Source of the DNA: Jannaschia sp. W003
GTDB lineage: Bacteria; Pseudomonadota; Alphaproteobacteria; Rhodobacterales; Rhodobacteraceae
Reading direction: 5' to 3'
Length of the DNA stretch: 64,000 nt
Assembly: GCF_025144335.1 (NCBI RefSeq)
Contig: NZ_CP083539.1
Coordinates: 1,985,501 to 2,049,500, forward strand
Position 1 is the stretch's first letter. Each line of letters starts with the position of its first letter. The notes beneath the pieces were generated by a model. That model worked only from the letters and a program-made list of their open reading frames with translations, was not told where the DNA came from and searched no databases. This document shows positions 50,786 to 63,443 of this stretch, one piece after another. A program made the translations under genes and the position numbers.

Positions 50786-52555
50786 ATGTCGACGACATCC
50801 GACGAACCGGACGCCCACGGGATCCCCGATCCCGAGGGCCGCGCCGCGCCGATCCAGACGGACTACGAGGTCGGTCAGGACAACATCGAGCCCCGGCTGG
50901 GGCCCATCGCGCTCGACATCCACAACCCGGTCTTTGTGGTCTCGGCCGCGATGGTGCTGGTGTTCGTGGTGGTGGCGCTGGTCGCGCCGGAATGGTCGCA
51001 GCTCACGTTCACGGCGATGCGCAACTTCGCCAAGAGCTCGTTCGACTGGTTCTTCCTGTCGGCGGCCAACCTGTTCGTCGTCTTCTCGCTGCTTCTGATC
51101 GTGACCCCATGGGGCTCGGTCCGGCTGGGCGGCAGCGAGGCGCGGCCCGACTTCACCTACGCGGCGTGGTTCTCGATGCTGTTCGCGGCCGGCATGGGAA
51201 TCGGGCTGATGTTCTTCGGGGTGCTCGAGCCGGTCTACTACTTCGGCACACCCTGGGACGACCAGCCGCTGAACGGGGCCATCGGCATCGTCGACGGCAC
51301 GGTGGCCGACGCCGCCACCGTGGAGGCGGCGCGCAGCCGCGCCATGGCGGCCACGATCTTCCACTGGGGCCTGCACCCCTGGGCGATCTATGCGGTGGTG
51401 GCGCTGGCGCTGGCGCTCTTCAGCTACAACAAGGGCTTGCCGCTGACACTGCGCTCCGCCTTCTACCCGCTCCTGGGCGAGCGCATCTGGGGCTTCTGGG
51501 GCAACGCCATCGACACCATCGCCGCCTTCGCCACGCTGTTCGGCCTCGCCACTTCGCTCGGCATCGGCGCGACGCAGGTCGCCTCGGGCCTGACGGAGGT
51601 GTTCGGCTCCGGAGTGGCCGAGGAGGGCACGCGCAACTTCGCGGGCTTCCTGTGGGGCAACATCGAGACCGCGAACGACAGCTCGGTGCTGCTCGCGCTG
51701 ATCATCGCGGCGATCACGGCCATCGCCCTCGTGTCGGTGGTGCGCGGTCTCGACGGCGGCGTGAAGGTGCTGTCCGAGATCAACATGGTGCTCGCGGCGC
51801 TCCTCCTCCTGTTCGTGTTCCTCGTGGGCCCCACGGGCGACATCGTCGCGGACGTGTTCGGCGGGCTGGGGGCCTATGCGGCCAACATCGTGCCGCTCTC
51901 GAACCCGATCGGGCGCGAGGACACCGGGTTCCTCCACGGCTGGACCACCTTCTACTGGGCGTGGTGGATCTCCTGGTCGCCCTTCGTGGGCATGTTCATC
52001 GCCCGCGTCAGCCGCGGCCGCACGGTGCGCGAGTTCGTGACCTGCGTGCTGCTGATCCCCTCGCTGGTCTGCGTGCTGTGGATGGCCACCTTCGGGGGCA
52101 CCGCCATCAGCCAGGTGATCGCGGGCGGGGCGGAGTCGGGCGTGTTCCAGTACGTGATCGCGTCCTACAAGCCCGAGATCGCCCTCTACGCGATGCTGGC
52201 GGACCTGCCGCTCGCGGCGATCACCTCGACGCTGGCGATCGTGCTCGTGGTGGTGTTCTTCGTGACCTCGTCGGACTCCGGTTCGCTGGTCATCGACACG
52301 ATCACTGCCGGCGGCAAGGTCGATGCGCCCGTCATCCAGCGTATCTTCTGGTGCATCTTCGAGGGCGCGGTGGCCGCGGTGCTGCTGCTTGGAGCGACCG
52401 GCACGCAGGGCCTGCAGAGCCTCCAGGCGATGGTCATCTCCACGGGCCTCCTGTTCTGCGTGGTGCTCGTGGTGATGTGCGTGTCGATCTTCCTCGGGCT
52501 GCGGACCGAGCGGAAGGTGATGCTGGGCGAGGGCCGCGCGGCGCCCGCCGAATGA
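50786..52555 (+). CDS. BCCT-family betaine/choline/carnitine transporter
   Basis: A 589-residue secondary transporter for quaternary ammonium compounds. About 12 membrane segments; the trimethylammonium-binding tryptophan motif is GWTTFYWAWWISWSPFVGMFIARVSRGRT, and the glycine stretch AAGMGIGLMFFGVLEPVYYF matches the unwound helix of BetP-type proteins. The N-terminal 45 residues are hydrophilic. The substrate (glycine betaine, choline or carnitine) cannot be fixed. GGAGGGG site upstream and a strong terminator follow. It could supply substrate to the MttB-type enzyme at 32121, but they are 17 kb apart. Confidence 0.93.
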   Translation: MSTTSDEPDAHGIPDPEGRAAPIQTDYEVGQDNIEPRLGPIALDIHNPVFVVSAAMVLVFVVVALVAPEWSQLTFTAMRNFAKSSFDWFFLSAANLFVVFSLLLIVTPWGSVRLGGSEARPDFTYAAWFSMLFAAGMGIGLMFFGVLEPVYYFGTPWDDQPLNGAIGIVDGTVADAATVEAARSRAMAATIFHWGLHPWAIYAVVALALALFSYNKGLPLTLRSAFYPLLGERIWGFWGNAIDTIAAFATLFGLATSLGIGATQVASGLTEVFGSGVAEEGTRNFAGFLWGNIETANDSSVLLALIIAAITAIALVSVVRGLDGGVKVLSEINMVLAALLLLFVFLVGPTGDIVADVFGGLGAYAANIVPLSNPIGREDTGFLHGWTTFYWAWWISWSPFVGMFIARVSRGRTVREFVTCVLLIPSLVCVLWMATFGGTAISQVIAGGAESGVFQYVIASYKPEIALYAMLADLPLAAITSTLAIVLVVVFFVTSSDSGSLVIDTITAGGKVDAPVIQRIFWCIFEGAVAAVLLLGATGTQGLQSLQAMVISTGLLFCVVLVVMCVSIFLGLRTERKVMLGEGRAAPAE

Positions 52556-52561
52556 CCCCGG

Positions 52562-52589
52562 GGGCGGGGGCGCCGGCGCGCCCCCGCCC
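52562..52589 (+). terminator. Terminator after the BCCT gene
   Basis: Perfect 11-bp arms GGGCGGGGGCG and CGCCCCCGCCC with a 6-base loop, seven bases past the stop. Confidence 0.7.
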
Positions 52590-52630
52590 GAATCGTTGCC
52601 GCGGGCGGGGGTGCCGCTAGGTCCGCCCCC

Positions 52631-54040
52631 ATGACACCGATCCTGCTCTGGCACCGCCGCGACCTGCGGCTCACCGACAATCCCGCGATGCACTGGGCGG
52701 CCGGGCAGGGGCGTCCCGTGATCCCCGTGTTCCTGCTCGACGAGGTTGTCGCGGACTGGGGCGCGGCTTCGAAGTGGCGCATCGGGCGGTCGCTGGAGGC
52801 CCACGCGGAGCGGCTGGAGGGCATCGGAAGCCGGCTCATTCTGCGCCGCGGCCCCGCCGCCGAGGCGCTCTCCACGCTCCTCGACGAGACCGGCGCGGGC
52901 GACGTGGTCTGGAGCCGCCTCTACGTCCACGACGAGCGCGCGCGTGACGAGGCCGTGCTGGCGATGCTGGAGCGGCGCGGCGCGGACGCCCACGTCTTCG
53001 ACGGCCACATCGTGTTCCGCCCCGAGGACGTCGCCACCGGTTCGGGCGGCTTCTACAAGGTCTACACGCCGTTCTACCGCAACGTGGCCGCGCGCGACCC
53101 CGAGCCGCCGCTGCCGCCCGTGGAGCAGCTGCCCGCGCCCGACACGTGGCCCCCGTCGGACGCCCTCGCGGACTGGAACCTCGGGGGCGCCATGAACCGG
53201 GGCGGCGCGGTGTTGGAGCGCCACGCCCGCGTGGGCGAGCTGGCCGCGCGCGCGCGGCTGGTCGAGTTCGTCGAGGGGCGCATCCGCGCCTACGCCGAGG
53301 CGCGCGACAAACTGCCCGAGGACGGCACCTCGAAGCTGGGCGAGAACCTCACCTACGGCGAGATCTCCGCGCGCGAGTGCCTCGCCGCCGTGCGCGCCGA
53401 GGCGCCTGCCGGCGCCGGGCGGGACACCTTCGCGAAGGAGCTGCTCTGGCGCGACTTCGCGCACCACCTCGCCTGGCACACGCCGAAGCTCACGAAGGGC
53501 AACTGGAAGCCCGAGTGGGACGCCTTTCCGTGGCGGGGCGACAACGACGCCGCCGAGGTGTGGCGCCGCGGGATCACCGGCGTGCCGGTCGTGGATGCGG
53601 CCATGCGCGAGATGTACGTCACGGGCACCATGCACAACCGCGGGCGCCTGCTGACCGCGAGCTACCTGACCAAGCACATGCTGACCCACTGGCGCGTGGG
53701 CTGCGACTGGTTCGCGGACGCCCTGACCGACTGGGACCCGGCCAATAACGCGCTGAACTGGCAGTGGGTGGGCGGCTGCGGCCCCGACGCCTCGCCGTTC
53801 TTCCGCATCTTCAATCCCGAGACCCAGGCCGAGCGCTTCGACCGGGGCGGACGCTACCGCGGGCACTGGCTGGCGGAGCGCGCGGACGCGCCGTCCGAGG
53901 AGGCGCTGGCGTGGTTCGAGGCGATCCCCCGGCGCTGGGGCCAGTCCCCCGACCAACCCTATCCGGAGGCCCCCGTGGTGGGCATGGCCGAGGGCCGCGC
54001 CCGCGCGCTGGAGGCCATGCAGGAATTCCGCGACCGCTGA
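52631..54040 (+). CDS. phr: Deoxyribodipyrimidine photolyase (class I)
   Basis: Repairs cyclobutane pyrimidine dimers using light. The 469-residue protein has an N-terminal antenna-binding domain (LLWHRRDLRLTDNPAMHWA) and a C-terminal FAD domain with TSKLGENLTYGEISARECLAAVR, FAKELLWRDFAHHLAWH, GITGVPVVDAAMREMYVTGTMHNRGRLLTASYLTKHMLTHWRVGCDWFADALTDWDPANNALNWQWVGGCGPDASPFFRIFNP, all diagnostic of class I CPD photolyase. Full length. A 69-bp gap separates it from trgA. Confidence 0.95.
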   Translation: MTPILLWHRRDLRLTDNPAMHWAAGQGRPVIPVFLLDEVVADWGAASKWRIGRSLEAHAERLEGIGSRLILRRGPAAEALSTLLDETGAGDVVWSRLYVHDERARDEAVLAMLERRGADAHVFDGHIVFRPEDVATGSGGFYKVYTPFYRNVAARDPEPPLPPVEQLPAPDTWPPSDALADWNLGGAMNRGGAVLERHARVGELAARARLVEFVEGRIRAYAEARDKLPEDGTSKLGENLTYGEISARECLAAVRAEAPAGAGRDTFAKELLWRDFAHHLAWHTPKLTKGNWKPEWDAFPWRGDNDAAEVWRRGITGVPVVDAAMREMYVTGTMHNRGRLLTASYLTKHMLTHWRVGCDWFADALTDWDPANNALNWQWVGGCGPDASPFFRIFNPETQAERFDRGGRYRGHWLAERADAPSEEALAWFEAIPRRWGQSPDQPYPEAPVVGMAEGRARALEAMQEFRDR

Positions 54041-54108
54041 TTCCGGTCGCCCCGGTCGCGCCCCATTCGCCCGATAGCACCGGGGGCGCGATTCGACCGG
54101 AGGACGTC

Positions 54109-54570
54109 ATGCCCACCCCCGCCAAGCTCGTCGCCGCCGTGGCGATGGCCATCATCGCCTGGCTCACCGCCGAGGCCGTGCACCGCTATGCCCTGCCCGA
54201 GGGCGTCTCGATCGGCAGGGGCCGCGAGATCCTGGCCGCGATGGGCCTCGTGATGGGCTGGCGCATGATCGGCCGGCAGGCCACCGGCATCCGCGGCCGC
54301 GGGGACCGCCTCGTGAACGGGTTGACCATGGGTCTCGCCTGCGCGTTGTCGCTGGCGGTGCTGGCCGTGTTCCTCCATGCCTTCTACGTGATGATCCTCG
54401 AATCCATGGACCTCGCCTACAACTCCCCGGGCAAGGCGTTCAGCGGCTGGATGGGCTTCGTGATGAGGGATGCGGCAATCGCCTGGAACCCGTACGTGCT
54501 CGTGATGCTCTTCGGCGGCGGCGCCGTGGCGGGGCTGCTGTCGGGCGTCGCGGGACGGGTCTGGCGCTAG
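54109..54570 (+). CDS. trgA: TrgA family membrane protein (tellurite-resistance associated)
   Basis: A 153-residue protein matching TrgA of Rhodobacter sphaeroides, where trgAB contributes to high-level tellurite resistance. Visible are the start MPTPAKLVAAVAMAII, ALPEGVSIGRGREILAAMGLVMGWRMIG and four hydrophobic segments (about 5-22, 42-58, 75-97, 130-148). How it acts is not known. CGGAGG precedes the ATG. Its stop is directly followed by the trgB ATG, as in the R. sphaeroides pair. Confidence 0.8.
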   Translation: MPTPAKLVAAVAMAIIAWLTAEAVHRYALPEGVSIGRGREILAAMGLVMGWRMIGRQATGIRGRGDRLVNGLTMGLACALSLAVLAVFLHAFYVMILESMDLAYNSPGKAFSGWMGFVMRDAAIAWNPYVLVMLFGGGAVAGLLSGVAGRVWR

Positions 54571-55680
54571 ATGCGCCTCGCGCTCTTCGGGACGCTGCTC
54601 TGGCCCGAACTTCTCGACTTCGTCGCCGGCCGCCCCGTGCGGACGGTGCCGGCCACGCTGGAGGGCCGCCGCGTGGCGCGCGCGCCGGACGGCGACTGGC
54701 CGGTGCTCCTGCGCGACCCGGCGGCCCGTGCGGCCTGCGCCGTGACGGAGCCGCTGGATGCCGGAGCGCTGGCCCGCATCGACTGGTACGAGGGCGGCTT
54801 CGGCTACGACCGGGAGCGGGTGACGGCGCAGGCCGCCGATGGCCCCGTGGAGGCCGAGGTCTACCGCGGGGCGGACGGCGGCGGCGGCCCGTGGTCGCTG
54901 GACCGCTGGCGGCGCGAGCACGGCGCGCGGACCCGCCTCGCCGCCGCCGAGGTGATGCGCGCGATGGGCCGCGAGGATGCGGCGAGCCTCGCCGCGCGGC
55001 GAGGCGTCCTGCAGGCCCGCGCTTCCGCGCAGGTCGCCGCCGCGGCGCGCGCCCGTCCCGCCACCGCCGGGGGCGAGCTGCGCCGCGCGGACCTCGCCGA
55101 CCTTCGCGCCGAGCCGGTCCACGACGGCTTCATCTCCATGGAGACGATGCGCTTCCGCTTCCCGCGCTTCGGGGGAGGGCTGTCGGACACGGTGGAGCGC
55201 GACGTGGTGATCTCGCCCGACGCGGCCACGCTGCTGCCCTACGACCCCCGCCGCGACCGCGTGCTGCTGGTGGAGCAGGTCCGCGCCGGCGCCGTCGCCT
55301 TGGGCGATCCGCAACCTTGGCTGCTGGAGCCGGTGGCCGGCATCGTGGACGCGGGCGAGACCGCCGAGGCGGCGGCGATCCGCGAGACGTGGGAGGAGGC
55401 GGGGCTGCGCGTCGCGCCGGACGCGCTGCATCTCGTGGCGCGCTACTACCCGACGCCGGGCTTCCTCGCCCAGGTGATCTGGAGCTACGTGGCCCGTTGC
55501 GACCTGCCCAACGACGCCGGCGGGCTCGGCGGGCTGGCGTCGGAATCCGAGGACATCCGCGTCCACGTCCTGAGCTTCGACGCCCTGATGGAGATGGTGC
55601 GGAGCGGGGAGGCGGCCGCCGCACCGCTGATCCTCTCGGCCCAGTGGCTCGCGCGACACAGGGCCTCCTTGCGCGCCTGA
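54571..55680 (+). CDS. trgB: TrgB-like protein: gamma-glutamylcyclotransferase-like domain plus NUDIX hydrolase
   Basis: A 369-residue two-domain protein. The N-terminal part (1-140) has the AIG2/GGCT-like start LALFGTLLWPELLDFVAGR and IDWYEGGFGYDR. The C-terminal part (about 175-369) is a NUDIX domain resembling ADP-ribose pyrophosphatases, with the signature G-x5-E-x7-RETWEEAG at about 257-279 and the preceding LLVEQVRAGAV. This domain pair is typical of TrgB, partner of TrgA. Substrate unproven. Confidence 0.85.
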   Translation: MRLALFGTLLWPELLDFVAGRPVRTVPATLEGRRVARAPDGDWPVLLRDPAARAACAVTEPLDAGALARIDWYEGGFGYDRERVTAQAADGPVEAEVYRGADGGGGPWSLDRWRREHGARTRLAAAEVMRAMGREDAASLAARRGVLQARASAQVAAAARARPATAGGELRRADLADLRAEPVHDGFISMETMRFRFPRFGGGLSDTVERDVVISPDAATLLPYDPRRDRVLLVEQVRAGAVALGDPQPWLLEPVAGIVDAGETAEAAAIRETWEEAGLRVAPDALHLVARYYPTPGFLAQVIWSYVARCDLPNDAGGLGGLASESEDIRVHVLSFDALMEMVRSGEAAAAPLILSAQWLARHRASLRA

Positions 55681-55751
55681 CGCCCCGACATCGCCCCGGC
55701 ATCGCCAGAATCGCGGGGCAGGGGAGGCGGCACGTCACTCGGAGGCCGCCC

Positions 55752-56321
55752 ATGGGACCGATCCGCGCTACCATCCTGTGCCTTTCGCGCCCCCACCGCT
55801 GGACCACGCGGGCCCCGCGCTCCGAGTTCTGGGGCTTCGTGCTGGTCGGCACCGTGGCGCTCGCCTACGGCGGCCATCTGATGCGCGGCCAGCTGATCGC
55901 GTACGCGAGGCGCTCGGAGGCCGCGATTGGCGAGGCGGTCGCCACCGCCGACCCCTTCGCGCTGCTTCCGCTCCTCGACGTCCCGCTGCCCGCCCCGGCC
56001 CCCTACGTCGCGGCCGCGGCGGTGCTGCCCCTGCTGGCATTCCTCGCCGCGGCGGCGCGGCGCCTCCACGACACGGGCCGCGGCACGACGTCGCTGCTGC
56101 TGATGCTCGTGCCGGTGATCGGTCCGCTCTGGCTTGCCCTGCTGCTCGCGAAGGGCCCCGAGCCCGTTCCGAACCGCTGGGGCGGCGTGGCGCGGGGCAA
56201 GCCCGCCGTTCCGCGGGGGCTGGAGCGGTACATGACGCCGAAGCAGCCCATCGACGTCCACGACACCCCCGAGGCGGTGCGCGCCCTGCGTCAGGGCCGG
56301 ATGCCCAAGCCGGTCACCTGA
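55752..56321 (+). CDS. DUF805 family membrane protein
   Basis: A 189-residue inner-membrane protein. DUF805 features are TRAPRSEFWGFVLVG near the start (the RxxRxEFW motif), RRLHDTGRGTTSLLLMLVPVIGPLWLALLLAKGPEPVPNRWG at about 100-145. Three hydrophobic segments (about 28-45, 75-95, 108-132), then a hydrophilic tail of about 45 residues. Function unknown. GGAGG upstream. Confidence 0.85.
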   Translation: MGPIRATILCLSRPHRWTTRAPRSEFWGFVLVGTVALAYGGHLMRGQLIAYARRSEAAIGEAVATADPFALLPLLDVPLPAPAPYVAAAAVLPLLAFLAAAARRLHDTGRGTTSLLLMLVPVIGPLWLALLLAKGPEPVPNRWGGVARGKPAVPRGLERYMTPKQPIDVHDTPEAVRALRQGRMPKPVT

Positions 56322-56369
56322 CCGCGCGGGCCATCGCGGACCGATATCGTCACGACTGGGGGCGGGGGG

Positions 56370-56444
56370 TGGTGGGTGATGAGGGATTTGAACCCCCGAC
56401 ATCTTCGATGTGAACGAAGCGCTCTACCACTGAGCTAATCACCC
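56370..56444 (-). tRNA. tRNA-Val, anticodon CAC
   Basis: Reading the minus strand gives a cloverleaf: acceptor GGGTGAT pairing with ATCACCC, D arm GCTC...GAGC, anticodon stem CTTCG/CGAAG around loop TTCACAT (anticodon CAC at 56410-56412, reading GUG), and T arm with TTCAAAT. A genomic CCA end is encoded (56370-56372 complement), discriminator A. Valine GUG is a heavily used codon in a genome of this GC. Confidence 0.95.
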
Positions 56445-56503
56445 GTGGGGCGCGGAATAGCGAGGGCGGGTGAGGGGATCAACCCCCGAATGGGGCGGAA
56501 TCG

Positions 56504-56535
56504 GAAGGCCCGCCGCGGGGGTGCGACGGGCCTTC
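56504..56535 (-). terminator. Hairpin after the L,D-transpeptidase gene
   Basis: Nine-base arms GAAGGCCCG and CGGGCCTTC, 33 bases past the stop on the minus strand. Confidence 0.6.
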
Positions 56536-56568
56536 GGAAGCGTTAGGGAAAGGGGGCGAAGCCGGCCC

Positions 56569-57135
56569 TCAGAGCAGCTTCACCTGTGTGCCGATCGGCG
56601 TGATCGCGAACAGCTCCGCGATCTTCTCGTTGTAGAGGCCGATGCAGCCCGACGAGGAGCGGCGGCCGATCTTACGCGTGTCGTGGGTGCCGTGGATCAG
56701 GTAGGCCGGCCAGTCGAGGTACATGGCGTGGGTGCCGAGCGGGTTGCCGGCACCGGCGGGCATGAACTCAGGGAGGCTCGGATCCTCGGCGCGCATCGAG
56801 GCGGTGGGCGTCCAGGTCGGGCCGACCTTCTTGCGCACGATCTGGGTGTAGCCGCGGCGGGTCAGCTCGTCGGTGCGCGGCACCGAGGTGGGGTAGAGGC
56901 GGTAGTCCGCGCCGTCGCCGCTCCAGTAGTGGAGGGCGCGGCTGTTGGTGTCGGCAATGATCGTGGCCACGCCGAGCGAGTCGAAGTGGTCGCGCCACTC
57001 GATGCGCTCGAACGACGAAATGTTGCGGCGGGTCGCGCCGCTGCCGCGGATGTCGGCCTGCGCGAGGGCCAGCGAGGGGGTCGCGAGCGCGGCGGCGGCG
57101 CCCAGGAGGAGGGTGCGGCGGGACTGCGGGATCAT
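56569..57135 (-). CDS. L,D-transpeptidase (YkuD family) with twin-arginine signal
   Basis: A 188-residue periplasmic enzyme that forms 3-3 peptidoglycan cross-links or anchors proteins to the wall. The N-terminus (SRRTLLLGAAAALATPSLALAQA, cleavage at about 26) looks like a Tat signal with paired Arg at 6-7. The YkuD motif is HGTHDTRKIGRRSSSGCIGLYN with catalytic His148 and Cys164. Length fits the ErfK/YbiS type. The catalytic domain starts right after the signal; no LysM domain. Confidence 0.92.
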   Translation of the reverse strand: MIPQSRRTLLLGAAAALATPSLALAQADIRGSGATRRNISSFERIEWRDHFDSLGVATIIADTNSRALHYWSGDGADYRLYPTSVPRTDELTRRGYTQIVRKKVGPTWTPTASMRAEDPSLPEFMPAGAGNPLGTHAMYLDWPAYLIHGTHDTRKIGRRSSSGCIGLYNEKIAELFAITPIGTQVKLL

Positions 57136-57299
57136 GCGGGCGGAACTCCGGTGGCTGCTTCGGGGACGCTTGGCGCGCTCTGCCCCCAGATTCCACCGCT
57201 CCGGCGCCGATTCCAGTCACCAGCGCGTGAGGTCCCCCTCCGGTCGGCGGGGGTGTGCCGACGCGGTCACGCATCCGCGCGCCGCGCCGGACATGCGTG

Positions 57300-58799
<1,500 letters not shown>

Positions 58800-58934
58800 G
58801 ATGACCTCCCTGGTTCCTCGGGCGTGTCTTAACGTCGCGAGGAAGCGGGGGCGAGGCCCGCGCGCCCGCGATCCCATTGCCCTCGTGCAATCGCGGAGCG
58901 AGGATGGGTGCCAGCCCAACCGGAGACGTTCCCC

Positions 58935-59306
58935 ATGCGCTTCCTCCTCCTCGCCGCCGCCCTCGCGGCGCTCGGCGCCTGCGCGCCCGCGCCCCGGGCC
59001 GGGCTGCCCGATCCCGCGCCGACCTTCGCCGGAGGGCCCGAGACCTGCCGCGGCCTCGCCGCCTTCGCGGCCGTGGTCGCCGACGGCCGCCGGCGGGGCA
59101 TCGTGCGCGGCGAGGCGCTGGAGAGCGCCCAGGCCGGGCCGCTTACGGACCTGTTCCGCGCCATCGTCAACGGGGTCTACGACGCGCCCCGCCCGCGCAG
59201 CGCGGCGGAGTGGCAGGGCATGACGCGCCTCTACGCGGCGCTCACCGCCGACGGCTGCCTGCGCGCGATGGCCGTGAGCGAACCCGGCGCCACCGCGATT
59301 CCTTGA
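58935..59306 (+). CDS. Small predicted lipoprotein, unknown function
   Basis: A 123-residue protein with a lipoprotein signal: hydrophobic MRFLLLAAALAALGACAP with a lipobox LGAC, Cys17 or so, followed by a Pro/Ala stretch. The mature part has two further cysteines (in ETCRGLAAFAAVV and ADGCLRAM) that could form a disulfide. I do not recognise a family. CGGAGACG precedes the ATG. It is divergent from mmsA and followed by the CBS gene on the same strand after 54 bases. Confidence 0.7.
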   Translation: MRFLLLAAALAALGACAPAPRAGLPDPAPTFAGGPETCRGLAAFAAVVADGRRRGIVRGEALESAQAGPLTDLFRAIVNGVYDAPRPRSAAEWQGMTRLYAALTADGCLRAMAVSEPGATAIP

Positions 59307-59360
59307 CACGTGCCCCCCGCGCGCGGAGCATCACCGGACCACGACGCCATGGAGGCACCG

Positions 59361-59795
59361 ATGCTCGTCACCAAGATCCTGCAATCCAAGGGCACGAAGG
59401 GCGTGCTGACCATCGCGCCCGACGTCTCGATCGCCGACGCCGTGTCCGAGCTGGCGCAGCGCCGGATCGGCGCGCTTGTGGTGTCCGCCGACGGCAGCAC
59501 CGCCGACGGCATCCTGTCGGAGCGCGACGTGGTGCGCGAGCTGGCGCGCCGGGGCGGCGAAGTGCTCGCCGGCAAGGTGTCCACACTCATGACCCGCGAC
59601 GTGCAGACCGCGCGCCCCGGCGACAGCGCCGAGAGCGTGCTCGAGCGCATGACCGAAGGCCGCTTCCGCCACATGCCTGTGATGGAGGACGGCACGCTCG
59701 TGGGGCTGATCTCGCTGGGCGACGTGGTCAAGGCGCGGCTGTCCGAGGTCTCCATGGAGAAGGACGCGCTCGAGGCGATGGTGACGGGGCACTGA
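59361..59795 (+). CDS. CBS-domain protein
   Basis: A 144-residue protein of two tandem CBS domains and little else, binding adenine nucleotides. Motifs: SIADAVSELAQRRIGALVVSADGSTADGILSERDVVRELARRG (first) and DSAESVLERMTEGRFRHMPVMEDGTLVGLISLGDVVKARL (second). Stand-alone CBS proteins regulate diverse partners; the target is unknown. I chose the ATG at 59361 because GGAGG lies five bases before it; two in-frame ATGs upstream lack a site. Its stop overlaps the next gene's proposed CTG start. Confidence 0.88.
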   Translation: MLVTKILQSKGTKGVLTIAPDVSIADAVSELAQRRIGALVVSADGSTADGILSERDVVRELARRGGEVLAGKVSTLMTRDVQTARPGDSAESVLERMTEGRFRHMPVMEDGTLVGLISLGDVVKARLSEVSMEKDALEAMVTGH

Positions 59796-60103
59796 ACGGG
59801 GGCGGGGACCGCGCCGCGCTCGAGGCGCGCTGGCTCGACCTGACGCGCCGCGCGCTGCCCGGGGTCGCCGCCGCGCGCGGGTGGCCGGTGCGCTTCGACC
59901 ACTGCTTCCAGCGCATCCTGCTCGACGGGGCCGCGGGCGGCGTCTGGTACGACGCGATCCCGAAGCGGCCCGCCTACCGCCACGCCGACGAGCCGCTCCT
60001 GCGCCGCGCGGTCGAGATGGGCGAGGCGGCGCTGCGGGGCGAGGGCGACCTCGGCCTGTGGAACCGCCGCAGCCTCGCGTGGCGGGCCGGGCGGCGCGCT
60101 TGA
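59792..60103 (+). CDS. Conserved hypothetical protein
   Basis: About 103 residues in a frame that opens right at the CBS stop. Content: RRALPGVAAARGWPVRFDHCFQRILLDGAAGGVWYDAIPKRPAYRHADEPLLRRAVEMGEAALRGEGDLGLWNRRSLAWRA. It reads like a folded protein of balanced composition and I believe relatives exist beside CBS genes in alphaproteobacteria, but no function is known to me. No ATG, GTG or TTG fits near the start; CTG at 59792 overlapping the CBS stop (CTGA) is the simplest choice. Confidence 0.6.
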   Translation: MNGGGDRAALEARWLDLTRRALPGVAAARGWPVRFDHCFQRILLDGAAGGVWYDAIPKRPAYRHADEPLLRRAVEMGEAALRGEGDLGLWNRRSLAWRAGRRA

Positions 60104-60153
60104 ACCGCCGCGCGCCGCGTGCGAGCCGTTGAGCCACGCGGCGAGGAGTCCCG

Positions 60154-60663
60154 ATGCGCACAGCCCTCTATCCCGGCACCTTCGATCCGATCACGAAGGG
60201 GCACATCGACATCATCAAGCGCGCCTGCGGCCTCGTGGACCGGCTGGTGATCGGCGTCGCGATCAACCGCGACAAGGGCCCGCTCTTCTCGCTGGAGCGG
60301 CGCGTGGCGATGGTCGAGGCCGAGGCCGCGCGCTGGTCCGAGCAGACCGGCACCCGGATCGTGGTGCATCCCTTCGAGAACCTCCTGATCGACTGCGCCC
60401 GCGAGGTGGGGGCGCAAATGATCGTGCGGGGCCTGCGCGCCGTGGCGGACTTCGAGTACGAGTACCAGATGGTCGGCATGAACCGCGTGCTCGACGACCG
60501 CATCGAGACGGTGTTCCTCATGGCCGAGGCCCAGCACCAGGCGATCGCTTCGAAGCTGGTCAAGGAGATCGCCCGCCTCGGCGGCGACGTGTCGGCCTTC
60601 GTGACGCCGCCCGTGAACGACGCCCTGCGCGAGAAGTTCGGCGCCTGCGCCGGCAAGCGCTGA
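60154..60663 (+). CDS. coaD: Phosphopantetheine adenylyltransferase
   Basis: Fourth step of coenzyme A synthesis: phosphopantetheine plus ATP to dephospho-CoA. The 169-residue protein has YPGTFDPITKGHIDIIKRA with the T/HxGH nucleotidyl-transfer motif, VIRG-type MIVRGLRAVADFEYEYQM, TVFLMAEAQHQAIASKLVKEIARLGGDVSAFVTP. Full length. It stands between the hypothetical gene and guaB, each with short gaps. Confidence 0.97.
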   Translation: MRTALYPGTFDPITKGHIDIIKRACGLVDRLVIGVAINRDKGPLFSLERRVAMVEAEAARWSEQTGTRIVVHPFENLLIDCAREVGAQMIVRGLRAVADFEYEYQMVGMNRVLDDRIETVFLMAEAQHQAIASKLVKEIARLGGDVSAFVTPPVNDALREKFGACAGKR

Positions 60664-63353
<2,690 letters not shown>

Positions 63354-63384
63354 CCGCCGGGGCCGCAAGGCGATGGGCATGCGC

Positions 63385-63399
63385 TTAAGCCTCGGTTAA
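63385..63399 (+). promoter_or_regulatory. Perfect CtrA box TTAA-N7-TTAA before the sensor gene
   Basis: TTAAGCCTCGGTTAA followed by C, exact match to the consensus, ending 44 bases before the TTG start at 63444 and lying 32 bases past the RsmB-like stop. Fits a promoter for the sensor-protein gene. Confidence 0.72.
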
Positions 63400-63443
63400 C
63401 GATTCGCCGTGTAGGGCGGTGGGAACCGGCGTCGGAGGTGAGC

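Noticed and set aside
50516..53956. 1146-codon open frame on the minus strand
   Set aside because: It runs antisense to mobA-like, BCCT and photolyase genes, all with clear motifs; its His/Arg/Gly-rich translation is typical of a shadow frame in high-GC DNA.
56461..57299. Integration site scar at the tRNA-Val gene
   Set aside because: No integrase, no duplicated tRNA 3' end and no change of composition next to the tRNA.
58826..58835. TTAAC upstream of mmsA as a CtrA site
   Set aside because: No second TTAA-like half at N7 spacing on either side.
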